A program made the position numbers and the translations under genes. 64,000 nt of DNA from Lentilitoribacter sp039986595 (GTDB taxonomy: Bacteria; Pseudomonadota; Alphaproteobacteria; Rhizobiales; Rhizobiaceae): contig JBDWQJ010000004.1 in the NCBI GenBank assembly GCA_039986595.1, positions 620,001 to 684,000 of the forward strand. The letters are read 5' to 3'. This document shows, piece after piece, positions 24,744-34,704 of this stretch; within the stretch, counting starts at the first letter, position 1, and every line of letters begins with the position of its first letter. Under the pieces are notes generated by a model. The model made no database searches, was not told where the DNA came from, and saw only the letters and a list, made by a program, of their open reading frames with translations.

Positions 24744-26360
24744 ATGAGCATTCAATCTAAAAATTATCCTGCACCCGATCATGTTAAAGTTAAACGCGCC
24801 TTGTTATCTGTGTTTGATAAAACAGGTCTTATAGATTTTGCTAAAAAGCTCGCCGATCAGGGTGTTGAACTCATCTCAACTGGCGGTACTGCAAAAGCAT
24901 TAAAAGATGCAGGCCTTGCATGTTCTGATGTTTCAGACATTACTAATTTCCCAGAGGTTATGGATGGTCGCGTTAAAACGCTTCATCCCGGTGTTCATGG
25001 TGGTTTGTTATCTATCCGTGATGATGAAGAGCACCAAAAAGCTCAGTCGGAACATGATATTCCAGACATCGATCTTGCGGTGATTAACCTTTACCCATTC
25101 GAAGAAGTTCGCTTTTCCGGCGGTGATTATCCCTCCATTGTTGAGAACATTGATATTGGTGGGCCTGCAATGATCCGTGCAGCTTCGAAAAACCATGCTT
25201 ATGTGACAATTGTTACGCATCCTGATGATTATGATCGGGTTGGTGAAGCGATCAGCGAAAACGATGGTCAGACGCCCTATAAGTTGCGCCAGGAATTGGC
25301 AGCTTTAGCTTATGCGCGTACAGCATCTTATGATTCTGCGATTGCCACATGGTTTGCGTCAGAGCTTGGCCTTGATAATCCGCGTTATCGCGCTGTGGGT
25401 GGAACATTGAAAGATGTGATGCGCTATGGTGAGAACCCACATCAGTCTGCTGGTTTTTATGTTACGGGCGAGAAACGTCCAGGTGTCGCGACAGCCGAAC
25501 TTTTGCAAGGTAAACAATTATCTTACAACAACATCAATGACACAGATGCTGCGTTTGAACTTGTTGGTGAGTTTGATCCGACCCGTGTTGCAGCATGTGC
25601 GATTATAAAACATGCAAACCCTTGCGGAGTTGCAGAAGGTGAAAACCTTAAAGATGCTTATGAAAAAGCATTTGCATGCGATTCAACATCAGCTTTTGGA
25701 GGTATTGTTGCATTTAACCGCGAATTGGATGCCGAAACCGCGCAAGCAGTGATCAAAATCTTTACCGAAGTTATTATTGCCCCATCTGTGAGCGATGAAG
25801 CGCGCCAGATTATATCTGCAAAGAAAAACCTACGACTTCTTGTGACAGGTGGTTTGCCTGATCCGCGTGCTGATGGCATGACAGCTAAAACAGTTGCTGG
25901 TGGTATGCTGGTGCAAAATCGTGACAACGGCAATGTTGACGATGTTGATTTGAAAGTTGTGACCAAACGTGCGCCAAGCGATGTTGAACTTAATGACCTT
26001 AAATTTGCCTTCCGTGTGGCAAAACATGTGAAGTCTAATGCAATTGTTTATGTCAAAGATGGCGCAACGGTTGGCGTTGGTGCAGGCCAAATGAGCCGGA
26101 TTGATTCATCACGTATCGCGGCGCGAAAAGCACAAGATGCCGCTGATGCCATTGGTTCAGACAATGTTTTAACCAATGGCAGTGTTGTTGCATCGGACGC
26201 ATTTTTCCCATTTGCAGATGGTTTGATCTCAGCCGTTGAAGCGGGTGCGACAGCTGTTATTCAACCAGGTGGTTCTATGCGCGACGATGAAGTGATTGAA
26301 GCAGCTGATAAAGCGGGTATTGCGATGGTCTTTACTGGAATGCGCCATTTCCGTCATTAG
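24744..26360 (+). CDS. purH: Bifunctional AICAR formyltransferase / IMP cyclohydrolase
   Basis: Performs the last two steps of IMP synthesis: AICAR formylation with 10-formyl-THF, and ring closure. The 538 residues are the usual length. The N-terminal MGS-like cyclohydrolase domain begins KRALLSVFDKTGLIDFAK and includes ISTGGTAKAL and GRVKTLHPGVHGG. The C-terminal formyltransferase domain has RYGENPHQSAGFY, the IKHANPCGVA segment with the catalytic Lys-His and the terminal TAVIQPGGSMRDDEVI and MVFTGMRHFRH. Start ATG 24744. A strong intrinsic terminator follows at 26384. Confidence 0.97.
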   Translation: MSIQSKNYPAPDHVKVKRALLSVFDKTGLIDFAKKLADQGVELISTGGTAKALKDAGLACSDVSDITNFPEVMDGRVKTLHPGVHGGLLSIRDDEEHQKAQSEHDIPDIDLAVINLYPFEEVRFSGGDYPSIVENIDIGGPAMIRAASKNHAYVTIVTHPDDYDRVGEAISENDGQTPYKLRQELAALAYARTASYDSAIATWFASELGLDNPRYRAVGGTLKDVMRYGENPHQSAGFYVTGEKRPGVATAELLQGKQLSYNNINDTDAAFELVGEFDPTRVAACAIIKHANPCGVAEGENLKDAYEKAFACDSTSAFGGIVAFNRELDAETAQAVIKIFTEVIIAPSVSDEARQIISAKKNLRLLVTGGLPDPRADGMTAKTVAGGMLVQNRDNGNVDDVDLKVVTKRAPSDVELNDLKFAFRVAKHVKSNAIVYVKDGATVGVGAGQMSRIDSSRIAARKAQDAADAIGSDNVLTNGSVVASDAFFPFADGLISAVEAGATAVIQPGGSMRDDEVIEAADKAGIAMVFTGMRHFRH

Positions 26361-26383
26361 CCGTCTAAATAACTATAAAATTA

Positions 26384-26419
26384 AAGGTGAGGCTTTTGTT
26401 TTAAGGCCTCACCTTTTTT
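26384..26419 (+). terminator. Rho-independent terminator after purH
   Basis: AAGGTGAGGC (26384-26393) pairs perfectly with GCCTCACCTT (26406-26415) around a 12-nt loop, followed by a T-run. It ends the plus-strand purH transcript and lies directly before the 3' end of the convergent glutamate dehydrogenase gene. Confidence 0.88.
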
Positions 26420-26422
26420 GTT

Positions 26423-29400
26423 TTATCCGCGGGATAAATCGGTTATCAGTCCGGCCGCGATTGTCAGTTTCGCAACGCTAGCATCGCTGGAGCTGATTAG
26501 ATCATTCACTTGACCCTGAACTTGCGCAATTCGCAGACTGTTTTCAGCTTCCCATGCATCTACAGGAGCTTCGCTATTTCTAAATTTCACCAGAGCTGAC
26601 GTTGATAACACGCGTCGTGCTTGTGATATTTCATCCAAGCTGCGAGAAAGCGCAAGTTTGTCATAAAAATCTGACACAACAACCTGATCCGCTGCATTGA
26701 GCAATCGACCGATGATCAATGCTTCTGTCACGCGGAAGAAAGCAGAAGATGCCTCATCTAAACTTGTTTGTGTGAGCGCGGATATCTGGTTGATTTCAGG
26801 TATCAGAGTGCGAATATTTAATTCAGCAAGTTCTTTCGCAAGTTTCTTAGGAACGGATTGCGTAATGAGCCGTTCTTGCACTTGATCAATGTGGTTTTGC
26901 ATAAACTGAGGGAGATACTGACCCAGCTTTGGTCCCAATTCTTCACACGCATTTTGCAAACGCGGCACGGATGAAGATAAATCGCTATGAATAGCGTTGG
27001 TTTTTAGCGCCCATCCTGTAGTCTTAATCAAAGCATCACAGGTTTTTCCATAAAGCTTGTTCTGCAGCGTACCGTCGATTTTATTGTCCAAATTATCGAT
27101 TGCACTAAATATTGAATCAAAGAACAGTCCATCGCGGGATAAAATATATGCTTTGACGATTTCATCGGCAGATGCACCTGTTTTATCTTGCATCTGAACG
27201 ATTGTGGCAGGCCCACCACGGTTTATCGCGTCATTGACTATCAGCGTTGAAATGATTTCGCGGCGCAATCTATGTGACATGATATCTTGCTCATTTGCTT
27301 TGAGCATTTTACCGGGGAAATAACTTACCAGCGTATCTTTGAAATAATCTTCATCTGGCAAATTACTATCAATCACATCGTCAAACAGAACGATTTTTGC
27401 ATAAGATAATAAGACCCCGATTTCAGGCCGGGTAAGAGAATTGCCACCGGCAAGTCTCTCCTGCAAGGTTACGTCATCTGGAAGAGTTTCAACCTGCCGA
27501 TTGAGTTGACCGTTGTTTTCTAAGATTGTCATGAGACGGGCGAGTTCACCACCTGCGGTCACGCCCTGTTGTTGGACAAGCGAAATTGCCAGCGTTTGCA
27601 GATAATTGTTTCGCAACACCAATTTTGACACATCATTGGTCATGGATGATAAAAGTCGATTACGTCTAGGCAGATCTAGCCTGTCTTCACGAATAGCATT
27701 TGCAAGCGCGATTTTGATGTTCACTTCCACATCGGATGAATTCACTCCAGCGGAGTTATCAATCGCATCTGAATTACATCTTCCGCCGTTTTGCGCATAG
27801 GAAATGCGAGCGCTTTGTGTAATTCCAAGATTTGCACCTTCGCCAATGACTTTTGCGCCGACTTGTGTCGCTGTTACTCGAATTGGATCATTGGCACGAT
27901 CACCAACATCAGCATCGCTCTCGCTTTTATCACGGATATAAGTACCGATACCGCCAAACCATAACAGATCAACTTCTGCCTTTAGGATTGCAGTTAGAAT
28001 TTGATGTGGTGAAGCATTTTTTGCGTCTATGTTCAGTAATTGAGCAACCTCTTTTGTCAAAGTAACTGATTTTTCTTGTCGCGAGATGATCATCCCGCCT
28101 TGAGACATCAATTCAGTATTATAGGACTGCCAAGACGAGCGATCGAGTTCAAACAATCGTTTTCGTTCCGCAAAACTGGTTGCACAATCCGGATCAGGAT
28201 CAATGAAGATATCTCGGTGATCAAATGCTGCAACGAGTTTGATTTTCTCAGACAATAACATGCCATTGCCAAACACATCGCCAGACATGTCGCCTACACC
28301 AGCGACGGTAAACGGTTCGCTTTGAATATCGATGTTCATCTCGCGGAAGTGTCGTTTAACGGCTTCCCAGCCACCTTTTGCGGTAATACCCATTTTTTTA
28401 TGGTCGTAACCAGCCGAACCACCTGATGCAAACGCATCATCAAGCCAAAAACCATGGTCTTGACTGATTGCATTGGCCGTATCTGAAAATGTTGCAGTTC
28501 CTTTGTCGGCTGCAACCACGAAATATGGGTCATCACCATCATGACGCACAGTGTTTTGTGGTGGTATTACATCATCGCCACTTAGATTATCGGTGATTGA
28601 CAACATCGTAGAGATGAAGAGTTTATAAGCTTCGCGACCTGCATGAATAAATGCATCACGGTCGCCGCCGACAGGTAGTTTTTTAGGATAAAAACCGCCC
28701 TTTGAACCCACGGGCACAATCACGGCGTTTTTAACTTGTTGTGCTTTCACAAGACCCAAAACTTCGGTGCGATAATCTTCCGCTCGGTCTGACCAACGTA
28801 AACCACCACGTGCGACAGGGCCGAAACGCAAGTGAACGCCCTCAACATCTGCGCCGTAAACAAAGATTTCACGGAACGGGACAGGTTCGGGCAATCCATC
28901 AAGCTCACGCGGGTTGAATTTAAATGCGAGAATTGGATTTGGTCGACCGTTCTCCATAATTTGGAAATAATTACTGCGCAATGTGCCTAAAATAGCGTTG
29001 GACATACGCGTAATGATGCGGTCATCATCAAGACTTGGAACATTTTCAAGCGCTGAATTAATATTAGCTAAGATCTCACTTTGAGCGTTGGCCCTGTCGT
29101 TCTCTGAAAGACTAGGGTCAAACCTATTTTGGAATAGCATAAATAGATTTGCTGAAATTTCTGGATATTTTACCAAGGTTTCGGCGATATAACGTTGTGA
29201 ATAGGTAATTCCTGCCTGACGTAAATACCTCGCATAGGCGCGCATAACTTTGGCTTCACGGACCGTTAGCCCGCTTGAGACGACAAGATGGTTATAAAGA
29301 TCATTGTCACTTAATCCTCGCCAGACATTTTTAAACGCTGCCTCAAGGCGGTCATGATCTCGTGCAATATCAAGATCTGTGTTGTTTGGTAGATTTAACT

Positions 29401-31195
29401 CCATGTCATGGATGATGACGGGTTTTGGTATGCCGTTATCATCTTTAACGTCAACCTCGTAGGTTTGCTCGCTAATGACGCCAAAGCCCAAATTTTCCAA
29501 AAGCGGCACACGACGCGATAGGCTTAAGGCTTCGCGCGCATGGAATATTTTCATTGAAATATGATCATCAAGATTGTCATCACGCTTTAAAAACGTAATG
29601 CGCATTTCATCGGTCTCGGTGCAGGCAATCAGATTTTCAAGATCAGCATAACTTTCGTCGGCCGAGAAGTGTTCTTTATAAGATTGATTTACCGATAAGC
29701 GTAAAGCATTTTGGCCAGCGAGTTCATTAAATTGATCTTCCCAACGCGTGACGATAATTTGAACATCATGTTCGAGTTGCTTTTGGTCAAATTTTGGCGT
29801 TTTTCCACCTGATCTACCGATGATGAAATGTACCCGCGTGATGCTCTCATTTGGAAATGCGGGATAAAAGGCTGAAACCCTGTCACCATAAACAGATTTT
29901 AAGTAATGACCGATTTTTTCTCGGACAATCGAATTATATTGATGTCGCGGCACATAAACCAAAATAGAAACATAGCGATCAAAGCGGTCGATGCGAGGAA
30001 GAACTCTTACCCGTGGTCTGTCTTCCATATCGTTGATCTGAACGCAAAACTCGTAAAGTAGTTTTGCATCGATTTGAAATAGATCATCCCGCGGATAGGA
30101 TTCAAGCGTATTCAGCAAATTCTTTCCGGAATGGCTATCCTGGTCAAAACCAAATTTGGCAATTACTTTGTTGATCTTGGTGCGAAGCAGCGGGATCTTT
30201 GTCACTGATGTTGAGTATGCGCTTGAGGTGAACAATCCAATGATGCGCAATTCGCCAGTGACTTCGCCTTTGGAATTATATCTTTTAACACCGATGTAAT
30301 CCATGTAAGTGCGGCGATGGACAACCGAGCGCATATTGGCTTTGGTGACAATGATGTGATCTTTGCCTTCCAAAAATGCAACGATTTCTGGGGTTGTCGT
30401 CACCACTTCTTTGCCCAAACGCAACACAGCTAAATCAGGATCAGACAAAATGCCTAAGCCTTTTTTTCCATCATGCTTGAGTTTGGAAACTTTTGCTGTG
30501 CTTGAATAAGTGTATTCGCGCATACCTAAAAGAGTGAAGTTCTTATCCTTTAGCCACTCAAGATAGGCAATAGCTTCCTGGCGACCTTTGTAATCTTTCT
30601 TACTCGGTATATTTTCAATGTCTGAAATTGCTTTATCAATGGTCGATAGCATTGGGCGCCAATCGCGAACAGCATTGTTGACCTGTTTAAGAACATTGGC
30701 AATGCGTGATTTGAAATCAGCTGCTTCGGGTTTTGTAAATTGTGGTAGAACAATCTGGATATGGCTGACTTGCAGCTCATCACCTTCTTTATTATTGGCG
30801 TTACGAAGTTTCAGATTACCTTTTTCATCCCACAAAATAATTGGGTGCAATGACATGTAAATTTGTCTACCACCTGCGGTGACTTCCGAGATGACAGAAT
30901 CATATAAAAACGGTTTGTTGACTGAAGTTATCGAGATAATTGATGTCGGTTTACCATCAACATGGATGTCTTCACTTTGACGGATGTTGACCTTTGGAGT
31001 TTTGCCTGACCAGTTGTCAATTTCTGCGGCGCCAAATATGGCGATATCAGCCAGCATTTTCGGTAAAAACAGTGAAATATCATCGCTGTTTGTCGGGGCA
31101 AATATCTCAATTGGTAAGTGTCGTTTGGCCTTTTTGGATCTAAGTGCTTTTTCAGTTTCTAATATTAACTGCTTGAAGCTTGTGCCCGGTGTCAT
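26423..31195 (-). CDS. NAD-specific glutamate dehydrogenase, large (180 kDa) type
   Basis: Oxidatively deaminates glutamate to 2-oxoglutarate; this large form serves catabolism. I start at the ATG at 31193-31195 (1590 residues) with GGGAG at good distance; a TTG at 31204 lies too close to it. The long N-terminal half holds ACT-like regulatory regions. The catalytic part is in the middle, with GPVARGGLRWSDRAEDYRTE, the VGSKGGFYPKKLP segment containing substrate-binding lysines, and the Rossmann region VAGVGDMSGDVFGNGML. Such genes are known as gdhB or gdhZ in related bacteria. It faces purH convergently and is divergent from a small membrane protein. Confidence 0.94.
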   Translation of the reverse strand: MTPGTSFKQLILETEKALRSKKAKRHLPIEIFAPTNSDDISLFLPKMLADIAIFGAAEIDNWSGKTPKVNIRQSEDIHVDGKPTSIISITSVNKPFLYDSVISEVTAGGRQIYMSLHPIILWDEKGNLKLRNANNKEGDELQVSHIQIVLPQFTKPEAADFKSRIANVLKQVNNAVRDWRPMLSTIDKAISDIENIPSKKDYKGRQEAIAYLEWLKDKNFTLLGMREYTYSSTAKVSKLKHDGKKGLGILSDPDLAVLRLGKEVVTTTPEIVAFLEGKDHIIVTKANMRSVVHRRTYMDYIGVKRYNSKGEVTGELRIIGLFTSSAYSTSVTKIPLLRTKINKVIAKFGFDQDSHSGKNLLNTLESYPRDDLFQIDAKLLYEFCVQINDMEDRPRVRVLPRIDRFDRYVSILVYVPRHQYNSIVREKIGHYLKSVYGDRVSAFYPAFPNESITRVHFIIGRSGGKTPKFDQKQLEHDVQIIVTRWEDQFNELAGQNALRLSVNQSYKEHFSADESYADLENLIACTETDEMRITFLKRDDNLDDHISMKIFHAREALSLSRRVPLLENLGFGVISEQTYEVDVKDDNGIPKPVIIHDMELNLPNNTDLDIARDHDRLEAAFKNVWRGLSDNDLYNHLVVSSGLTVREAKVMRAYARYLRQAGITYSQRYIAETLVKYPEISANLFMLFQNRFDPSLSENDRANAQSEILANINSALENVPSLDDDRIITRMSNAILGTLRSNYFQIMENGRPNPILAFKFNPRELDGLPEPVPFREIFVYGADVEGVHLRFGPVARGGLRWSDRAEDYRTEVLGLVKAQQVKNAVIVPVGSKGGFYPKKLPVGGDRDAFIHAGREAYKLFISTMLSITDNLSGDDVIPPQNTVRHDGDDPYFVVAADKGTATFSDTANAISQDHGFWLDDAFASGGSAGYDHKKMGITAKGGWEAVKRHFREMNIDIQSEPFTVAGVGDMSGDVFGNGMLLSEKIKLVAAFDHRDIFIDPDPDCATSFAERKRLFELDRSSWQSYNTELMSQGGMIISRQEKSVTLTKEVAQLLNIDAKNASPHQILTAILKAEVDLLWFGGIGTYIRDKSESDADVGDRANDPIRVTATQVGAKVIGEGANLGITQSARISYAQNGGRCNSDAIDNSAGVNSSDVEVNIKIALANAIREDRLDLPRRNRLLSSMTNDVSKLVLRNNYLQTLAISLVQQQGVTAGGELARLMTILENNGQLNRQVETLPDDVTLQERLAGGNSLTRPEIGVLLSYAKIVLFDDVIDSNLPDEDYFKDTLVSYFPGKMLKANEQDIMSHRLRREIISTLIVNDAINRGGPATIVQMQDKTGASADEIVKAYILSRDGLFFDSIFSAIDNLDNKIDGTLQNKLYGKTCDALIKTTGWALKTNAIHSDLSSSVPRLQNACEELGPKLGQYLPQFMQNHIDQVQERLITQSVPKKLAKELAELNIRTLIPEINQISALTQTSLDEASSAFFRVTEALIIGRLLNAADQVVVSDFYDKLALSRSLDEISQARRVLSTSALVKFRNSEAPVDAWEAENSLRIAQVQGQVNDLISSSDASVAKLTIAAGLITDLSRG

Positions 31196-31324
31196 TTTTT
31201 GCAATCTCCCAATCTGCGACCGACAATACCGAACCCTAACAAAAGAAATGAAAATGGCGAGCTTATTAGTTGCAAACTTCGTGTTTTTTTCACTTCCTGA
31301 GGATTTTTAGATTGGAAATGGATG

Positions 31325-31338
31325 ATTTTGATCAAAAT
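31325..31338. promoter_or_regulatory. Palindrome upstream of the glutamate dehydrogenase gene
   Basis: ATTTTGATCAAAAT is a perfect 14-bp palindrome 130 bp before the glutamate dehydrogenase start, in the 272-nt divergent region shared with the small membrane-protein gene. The partial repeat GTCAAAATTATC follows at about 31352. It may be an operator; the protein is unknown. Confidence 0.35.
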
Positions 31339-31467
31339 GAGGTAATTTTTGTGTCAAAATTATCAAGTTGGCCCGCTTCTGGTTAAATTCGAATCGAATT
31401 TTTTATTGGAATTACTTCAAGCTTCAGAGTAGATAACCCAAAGGTCACCAAAAAGCGTCGGGAGTTT

Positions 31468-31716
31468 ATGATGAAAGATGATGAGGTATCACGAAAAGCC
31501 AAGCGTGAACTTGAGAAATTATCTGAAGATGGAGGGCTGCTAAACGCGCCTCGTTTGAAGAAAAAATCGAAAACAGTTCGCGGTCATTTTAGTGCCGATG
31601 ATGTGGATGCAGATGATCCGGTTGAACTGTGGGGGACGAGAATTGCCCGCGGGTTATCTTTGATTGCATTTATCGCGCTATCGATCTGGTTATATCTTAA
31701 ATACTTCCAAAATTAG
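31468..31716 (+). CDS. Small conserved membrane protein of unknown function
   Basis: An 82-residue protein I do not recognise by name. The first 55 residues are charged (MMKDDEVSRKAKRELEKL, then a Lys-rich KKKSK and an acidic DADDPVELWG). One hydrophobic segment at about 61-78 (LSLIAFIALSIWLYLKYF) forms a C-terminal membrane anchor, so the N-terminus should face the cytoplasm. GGGAG at 31460-31464 suits either the ATG at 31468 or the next one at 31471. It is 11 nt upstream of pyridoxal kinase and probably co-transcribed with it. Confidence 0.7.
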   Translation: MMKDDEVSRKAKRELEKLSEDGGLLNAPRLKKKSKTVRGHFSADDVDADDPVELWGTRIARGLSLIAFIALSIWLYLKYFQN

Positions 31717-31727
31717 GATAGAGTTTA

Positions 31728-32618
31728 GTGTCAGACACACCTTCTGTTAGCCCCCCGCAGCGTGTTCCAACTCATAAAGCTGTGATTGTAATTTCTAGCC
31801 ATGTGGTGCGTGGATCTGTTGGAAACCGTGCAGCTGTGTTTGCGCTTGAAGCGTTGGGTTTCCCTGTTTGGGCGTTACAAACGGTTACACTACCGTGGCA
31901 CCCGGGACATGGATCTTCAACAAGGGTCGTACCAAATGCTCAGCAATTTGACGCAATTATTGATGATCTATGCGCTGCACCTTGGCTCCAAGAAGTTGGC
32001 GCGATCTTAACCGGTTATCTAGGTGATCCATCACAAGCAGCTTCTATTGCCAAGCTTGTTAATGCTGTGAAGGTGAAAACGCCAGATGCGCTTTATGTGT
32101 GCGACCCGGTAATAGGTGATTTAGGCGGTCTTTATGTGCCAGAAGCCACTGCCGCTGCAATAAAAGATGAATTGTTGCCGCTTGCAGATGTGACAACGCC
32201 AAATCAATACGAACTATCTTGGTTGAGTGGTCGCGATATAAAAAATAATCAAGACATTATCGATGCATCAAAAAATTTGGGGCCAAAGACCGTTTTAACG
32301 ACATCAGCCTTTGCAATGATGCGAAATTCGATGGCTAATTTATTACATTGCAAGAATAGCAACATTCTTTCAGAGCATCGTCTCTTCAATTCTGCCATTA
32401 ATGGTGCGGGTGATTTAACCGCAGCGTTGTTGCTAGCGCGAACACTATCAGGTTTTGATCAAGAGAAGACATTGCAATGGGTCACGTCGAGTGTTTTTGA
32501 GATACTTAGCCAGACAAATAAATTTGGCCATAACGAATTAGTCCTTGAACAGGACATTTCTAGCCTTGTTCGACCGCAAGCAATGGTCCAAATGCGGAAG
32601 CTGCATGATAAGAATTGA
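31728..32618 (+). CDS. pdxY: Pyridoxal kinase
   Basis: Phosphorylates pyridoxal in vitamin B6 salvage. The 296-residue ribokinase-like protein starts at GTG 31728. It contains VIVISSHVVRGSVGNRAA (substrate region), the VCDPVIGD segment and the anion-hole motif NGAGDLTAALLL with the catalytic Asp near residue 227. The N-terminal 15 residues are not conserved. It lies 11 nt after the small membrane-protein gene. The PLP-buffer gene yggS is elsewhere in the window (15466), so the two are not linked in an operon. Confidence 0.93.
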   Translation: MSDTPSVSPPQRVPTHKAVIVISSHVVRGSVGNRAAVFALEALGFPVWALQTVTLPWHPGHGSSTRVVPNAQQFDAIIDDLCAAPWLQEVGAILTGYLGDPSQAASIAKLVNAVKVKTPDALYVCDPVIGDLGGLYVPEATAAAIKDELLPLADVTTPNQYELSWLSGRDIKNNQDIIDASKNLGPKTVLTTSAFAMMRNSMANLLHCKNSNILSEHRLFNSAINGAGDLTAALLLARTLSGFDQEKTLQWVTSSVFEILSQTNKFGHNELVLEQDISSLVRPQAMVQMRKLHDKN

Positions 32619-32682
32619 TGGTTATTTGTAGATATTTTAATAGAAAACACGTTTTTTATTGATCTTCTTTTTGAATGGAATT

Positions 32683-33339
32683 ATGGCAACTCACATGCAT
32701 ACTTTTCCAAAAAACCTACTTAAAGGTTATGAAAACTTTATGTCCGGGCGCTATGATACTGATCAGGCGCGATATAAAGATTTAGCCAAAACAGGTCAAA
32801 AGCCACACACCATGGTCATTGCTTGTTGTGATTCACGCTCTGCACCGGAAGTTGTTTTTGATAGCGGCCCTGGTGAAATGTTTGTTGTGCGTAATGTTGC
32901 AAATTTAGTGCCGCCATATTCGCCGGACGATCAATATCATGGAACTTCAGCTGCGCTTGAATTTGCCGTGCAATCACTGAAAATTCGACAGATTGTTGTT
33001 ATGGGCCATGGCCGTTGTGGCGGTATTTCGGCAGCGCTTTCACGAAATGCTGAACCGTTATCTCCTGGCGATTTTATCGGTAATTGGATGGAAATGCTAA
33101 AGCCGGCAGCTGAGGTTATTAAAGACACAAAGCATATGACAGACGCTGAGCGTCAAACGGTTTTGGAGCGCATTTCTGTTCGTAATTCAATTGAAAACCT
33201 GCGGACATTCCCATGTGTTAAAGAGTTGGAAGATCGTGGATCTTTGAACTTACATGGTGCCTGGTTTGATATTTCATCAGGTGAACTTTGGGTGATGGAC
33301 CATGCAACGGGTGATTTTATCCGCCCTAATATGGCCTAA
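32683..33339 (+). CDS. Beta-type carbonic anhydrase
   Basis: Interconverts CO2 and bicarbonate with a zinc ion. I use the ATG at 32683 (218 residues, MATHMHTFPKNLLKGYENF); an upstream TTG at 32659 would add eight hydrophobic residues without support. The zinc-binding motifs are CCDSR (a Cys plus the Asp-Arg dyad) and HGRCGG (His and Cys), in the usual order. The EMFVVRNVANLVPPY segment is typical of the clade found in Proteobacteria. It follows pdxY by about 65 nt and is likely cytoplasmic, since no signal peptide is visible. Confidence 0.94.
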   Translation: MATHMHTFPKNLLKGYENFMSGRYDTDQARYKDLAKTGQKPHTMVIACCDSRSAPEVVFDSGPGEMFVVRNVANLVPPYSPDDQYHGTSAALEFAVQSLKIRQIVVMGHGRCGGISAALSRNAEPLSPGDFIGNWMEMLKPAAEVIKDTKHMTDAERQTVLERISVRNSIENLRTFPCVKELEDRGSLNLHGAWFDISSGELWVMDHATGDFIRPNMA

Positions 33340-33397
33340 AAAAAATTATAACTCATAAAATAGATTATAAGCGTTCAATAGTTTGAGGGGAAAACTT

Positions 33398-33820
33398 ATG
33401 CGCGTTGCCGTTAAAACCGTTATCTTTGTGGGTGCATTAAGCAGTCTCTGCGTTTCTGCTTTTGCCCAAAACAACAAAACAGCTATCAAACCGTGGTTTC
33501 AAGCTCTGTCGCCGGTTGATCGCGAGGTTATTTCAGAACTCTTAGCCGATGATGCGCAGATAGAGTTGAAAGACTACGACATCACGCAGTCAAAAGAAGA
33601 GTTTGTCGAGGCATTGGATAATTGGGAAGAAGCAATTGAAAGCGGATCCATCGCCTTTAAAATAGACGAAGATGCTTCAAGCGAGGAAAATATAACGACT
33701 AAAGTGTGTTATAAATTTTCCTCAAATGAGCTTATGACTGTCGAAACTTTCGAATTTAGCGAAGGTATGATCGTCAAGTCTGTACAGGAAACCATCGCAG
33801 ACGATTGTGCTGAGTTTTAA
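33398..33820 (+). CDS. Small secreted protein, possibly NTF2/SnoaL-like
   Basis: A 140-residue protein starting at ATG 33398, preceded by AGGGGA. Residues 1-21 (MRVAVKTVIFVGALSSLCVSA) form a signal peptide with probable cleavage after AFA, before QNN. The mature part is acidic; WFQALSPVDREVISELLADDAQIELKDYDI and a following helix (cited as about 31-60) resemble the opening of the NTF2/SnoaL fold, which I offer only as a possibility. Two cysteines (CYKF and DDCAEF) could form a disulphide. Its stop codon sits inside the terminator hairpin. Confidence 0.7.
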   Translation: MRVAVKTVIFVGALSSLCVSAFAQNNKTAIKPWFQALSPVDREVISELLADDAQIELKDYDITQSKEEFVEALDNWEEAIESGSIAFKIDEDASSEENITTKVCYKFSSNELMTVETFEFSEGMIVKSVQETIADDCAEF

Positions 33821-33832
33821 ACTCAGCTTTTC
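33809..33832 (+). terminator. Intrinsic terminator overlapping a stop codon
   Basis: GCTGAGTTT (33809-33817) pairs with AAACTCAGC (33819-33827), then TTTTCGTTTT. The stop codon of the upstream gene lies in the loop and stem. It separates that gene from the convergent lytic transglycosylase. Confidence 0.72.
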
Positions 33833-33835
33833 GTT

Positions 33836-34642
33836 TTATTTATCGATTTCAGCACCGATTGCTGCAATAGCCTTTTGGTACACCCCAGCTGCATTCCATG
33901 CCTTAATAGCCCGGAAATTAGTCTGACCAACTTGATATCCAGCGCCACGTTTCCAGCCTTTGCCTTTTAAGAAGTTTGCAGTTGATGCAAGTGCATCAGC
34001 TTTTGAACTCAGGTTGAGACGGCGATTGCCATCACCATTGGCGCCATATTTTAAAACATTTGCTGGTAGAAACTGTGTTTGGCCAATTTCACCATGGGCT
34101 GCGCCTTTAAAGTTAGGGTCAAGCCAGCCTTTGTCGATCAGTTTTAACAGCGCGTAGAGTTGTGTTGTGAAGAATTCAGAGCGTCGGCAATCATATGATA
34201 GTGTGGCAACTGCTGATACAGTATGTTGATTACCGCTGAAGCGGCCAAATCCAGATTCCATGCCCCAAATTGCGATTAATACGCCTGAAGGAACGCCATA
34301 TTTCTTTTCTAGGCGGTTAAATAGAGACGCATTTGTCTTTTTCAGCTTTTTGCCGCGAGAAATGATGGCTGGTGCACCACGTTTTTGCATGAACTGATTA
34401 AAGGATAGCTTGAAACTGCGTTGGTTCCGGTCAAGGCTAATTGTTTTCTTAGCATAAGATGCTTTTGCAAACGCACGATCCAGCGTTCTTTTTGATATTC
34501 CTTTGCCGGCTGCTTCTTTTTTAAATTCGCCAACCCATTTTGAGAAGTTACCTGACGTGTTGGAACAGCTTAACGCCAATGCTGGTGTTGAAAATGTCAA
34601 AGCTGCCAAAAGTGTAACTGCAATAGTAGATTTCTTGATCAT
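33836..34642 (-). CDS. Lytic murein transglycosylase, MltB/SLT_2 type
   Basis: Cleaves peptidoglycan glycan strands to 1,6-anhydromuramic acid ends in the periplasm. The 268-residue protein has a signal peptide (MIKKSTIAVTLLAALTFSTPALA, 23 residues, with cleavage before LSCSN). It lacks a lipobox, so it is soluble. The catalytic glutamate is in IWGMESGFGRFSGN; GQTQFLPANVLKYGANGDG and the C-terminal KAWNAAGVYQKAI are standard. It has no peptidoglycan-binding domain, so it is the short form. Start ATG 34642 with GGGGAG upstream. Confidence 0.92.
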   Translation of the reverse strand: MIKKSTIAVTLLAALTFSTPALALSCSNTSGNFSKWVGEFKKEAAGKGISKRTLDRAFAKASYAKKTISLDRNQRSFKLSFNQFMQKRGAPAIISRGKKLKKTNASLFNRLEKKYGVPSGVLIAIWGMESGFGRFSGNQHTVSAVATLSYDCRRSEFFTTQLYALLKLIDKGWLDPNFKGAAHGEIGQTQFLPANVLKYGANGDGNRRLNLSSKADALASTANFLKGKGWKRGAGYQVGQTNFRAIKAWNAAGVYQKAIAAIGAEIDK

Positions 34643-34704
34643 TGAACGCTCCCCGCGAGGTCTAAACCTTATCGAATCATTTTGGAATGAGCATAACTTA
34701 ACCT

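Noticed and set aside
31325..31338. FNR/Anr site reading of ATTTTGATCAAAAT
   Set aside because: FNR boxes are TTGAT-N4-ATCAA; here the arms abut without the four-base spacer, so only an unknown operator is proposed.
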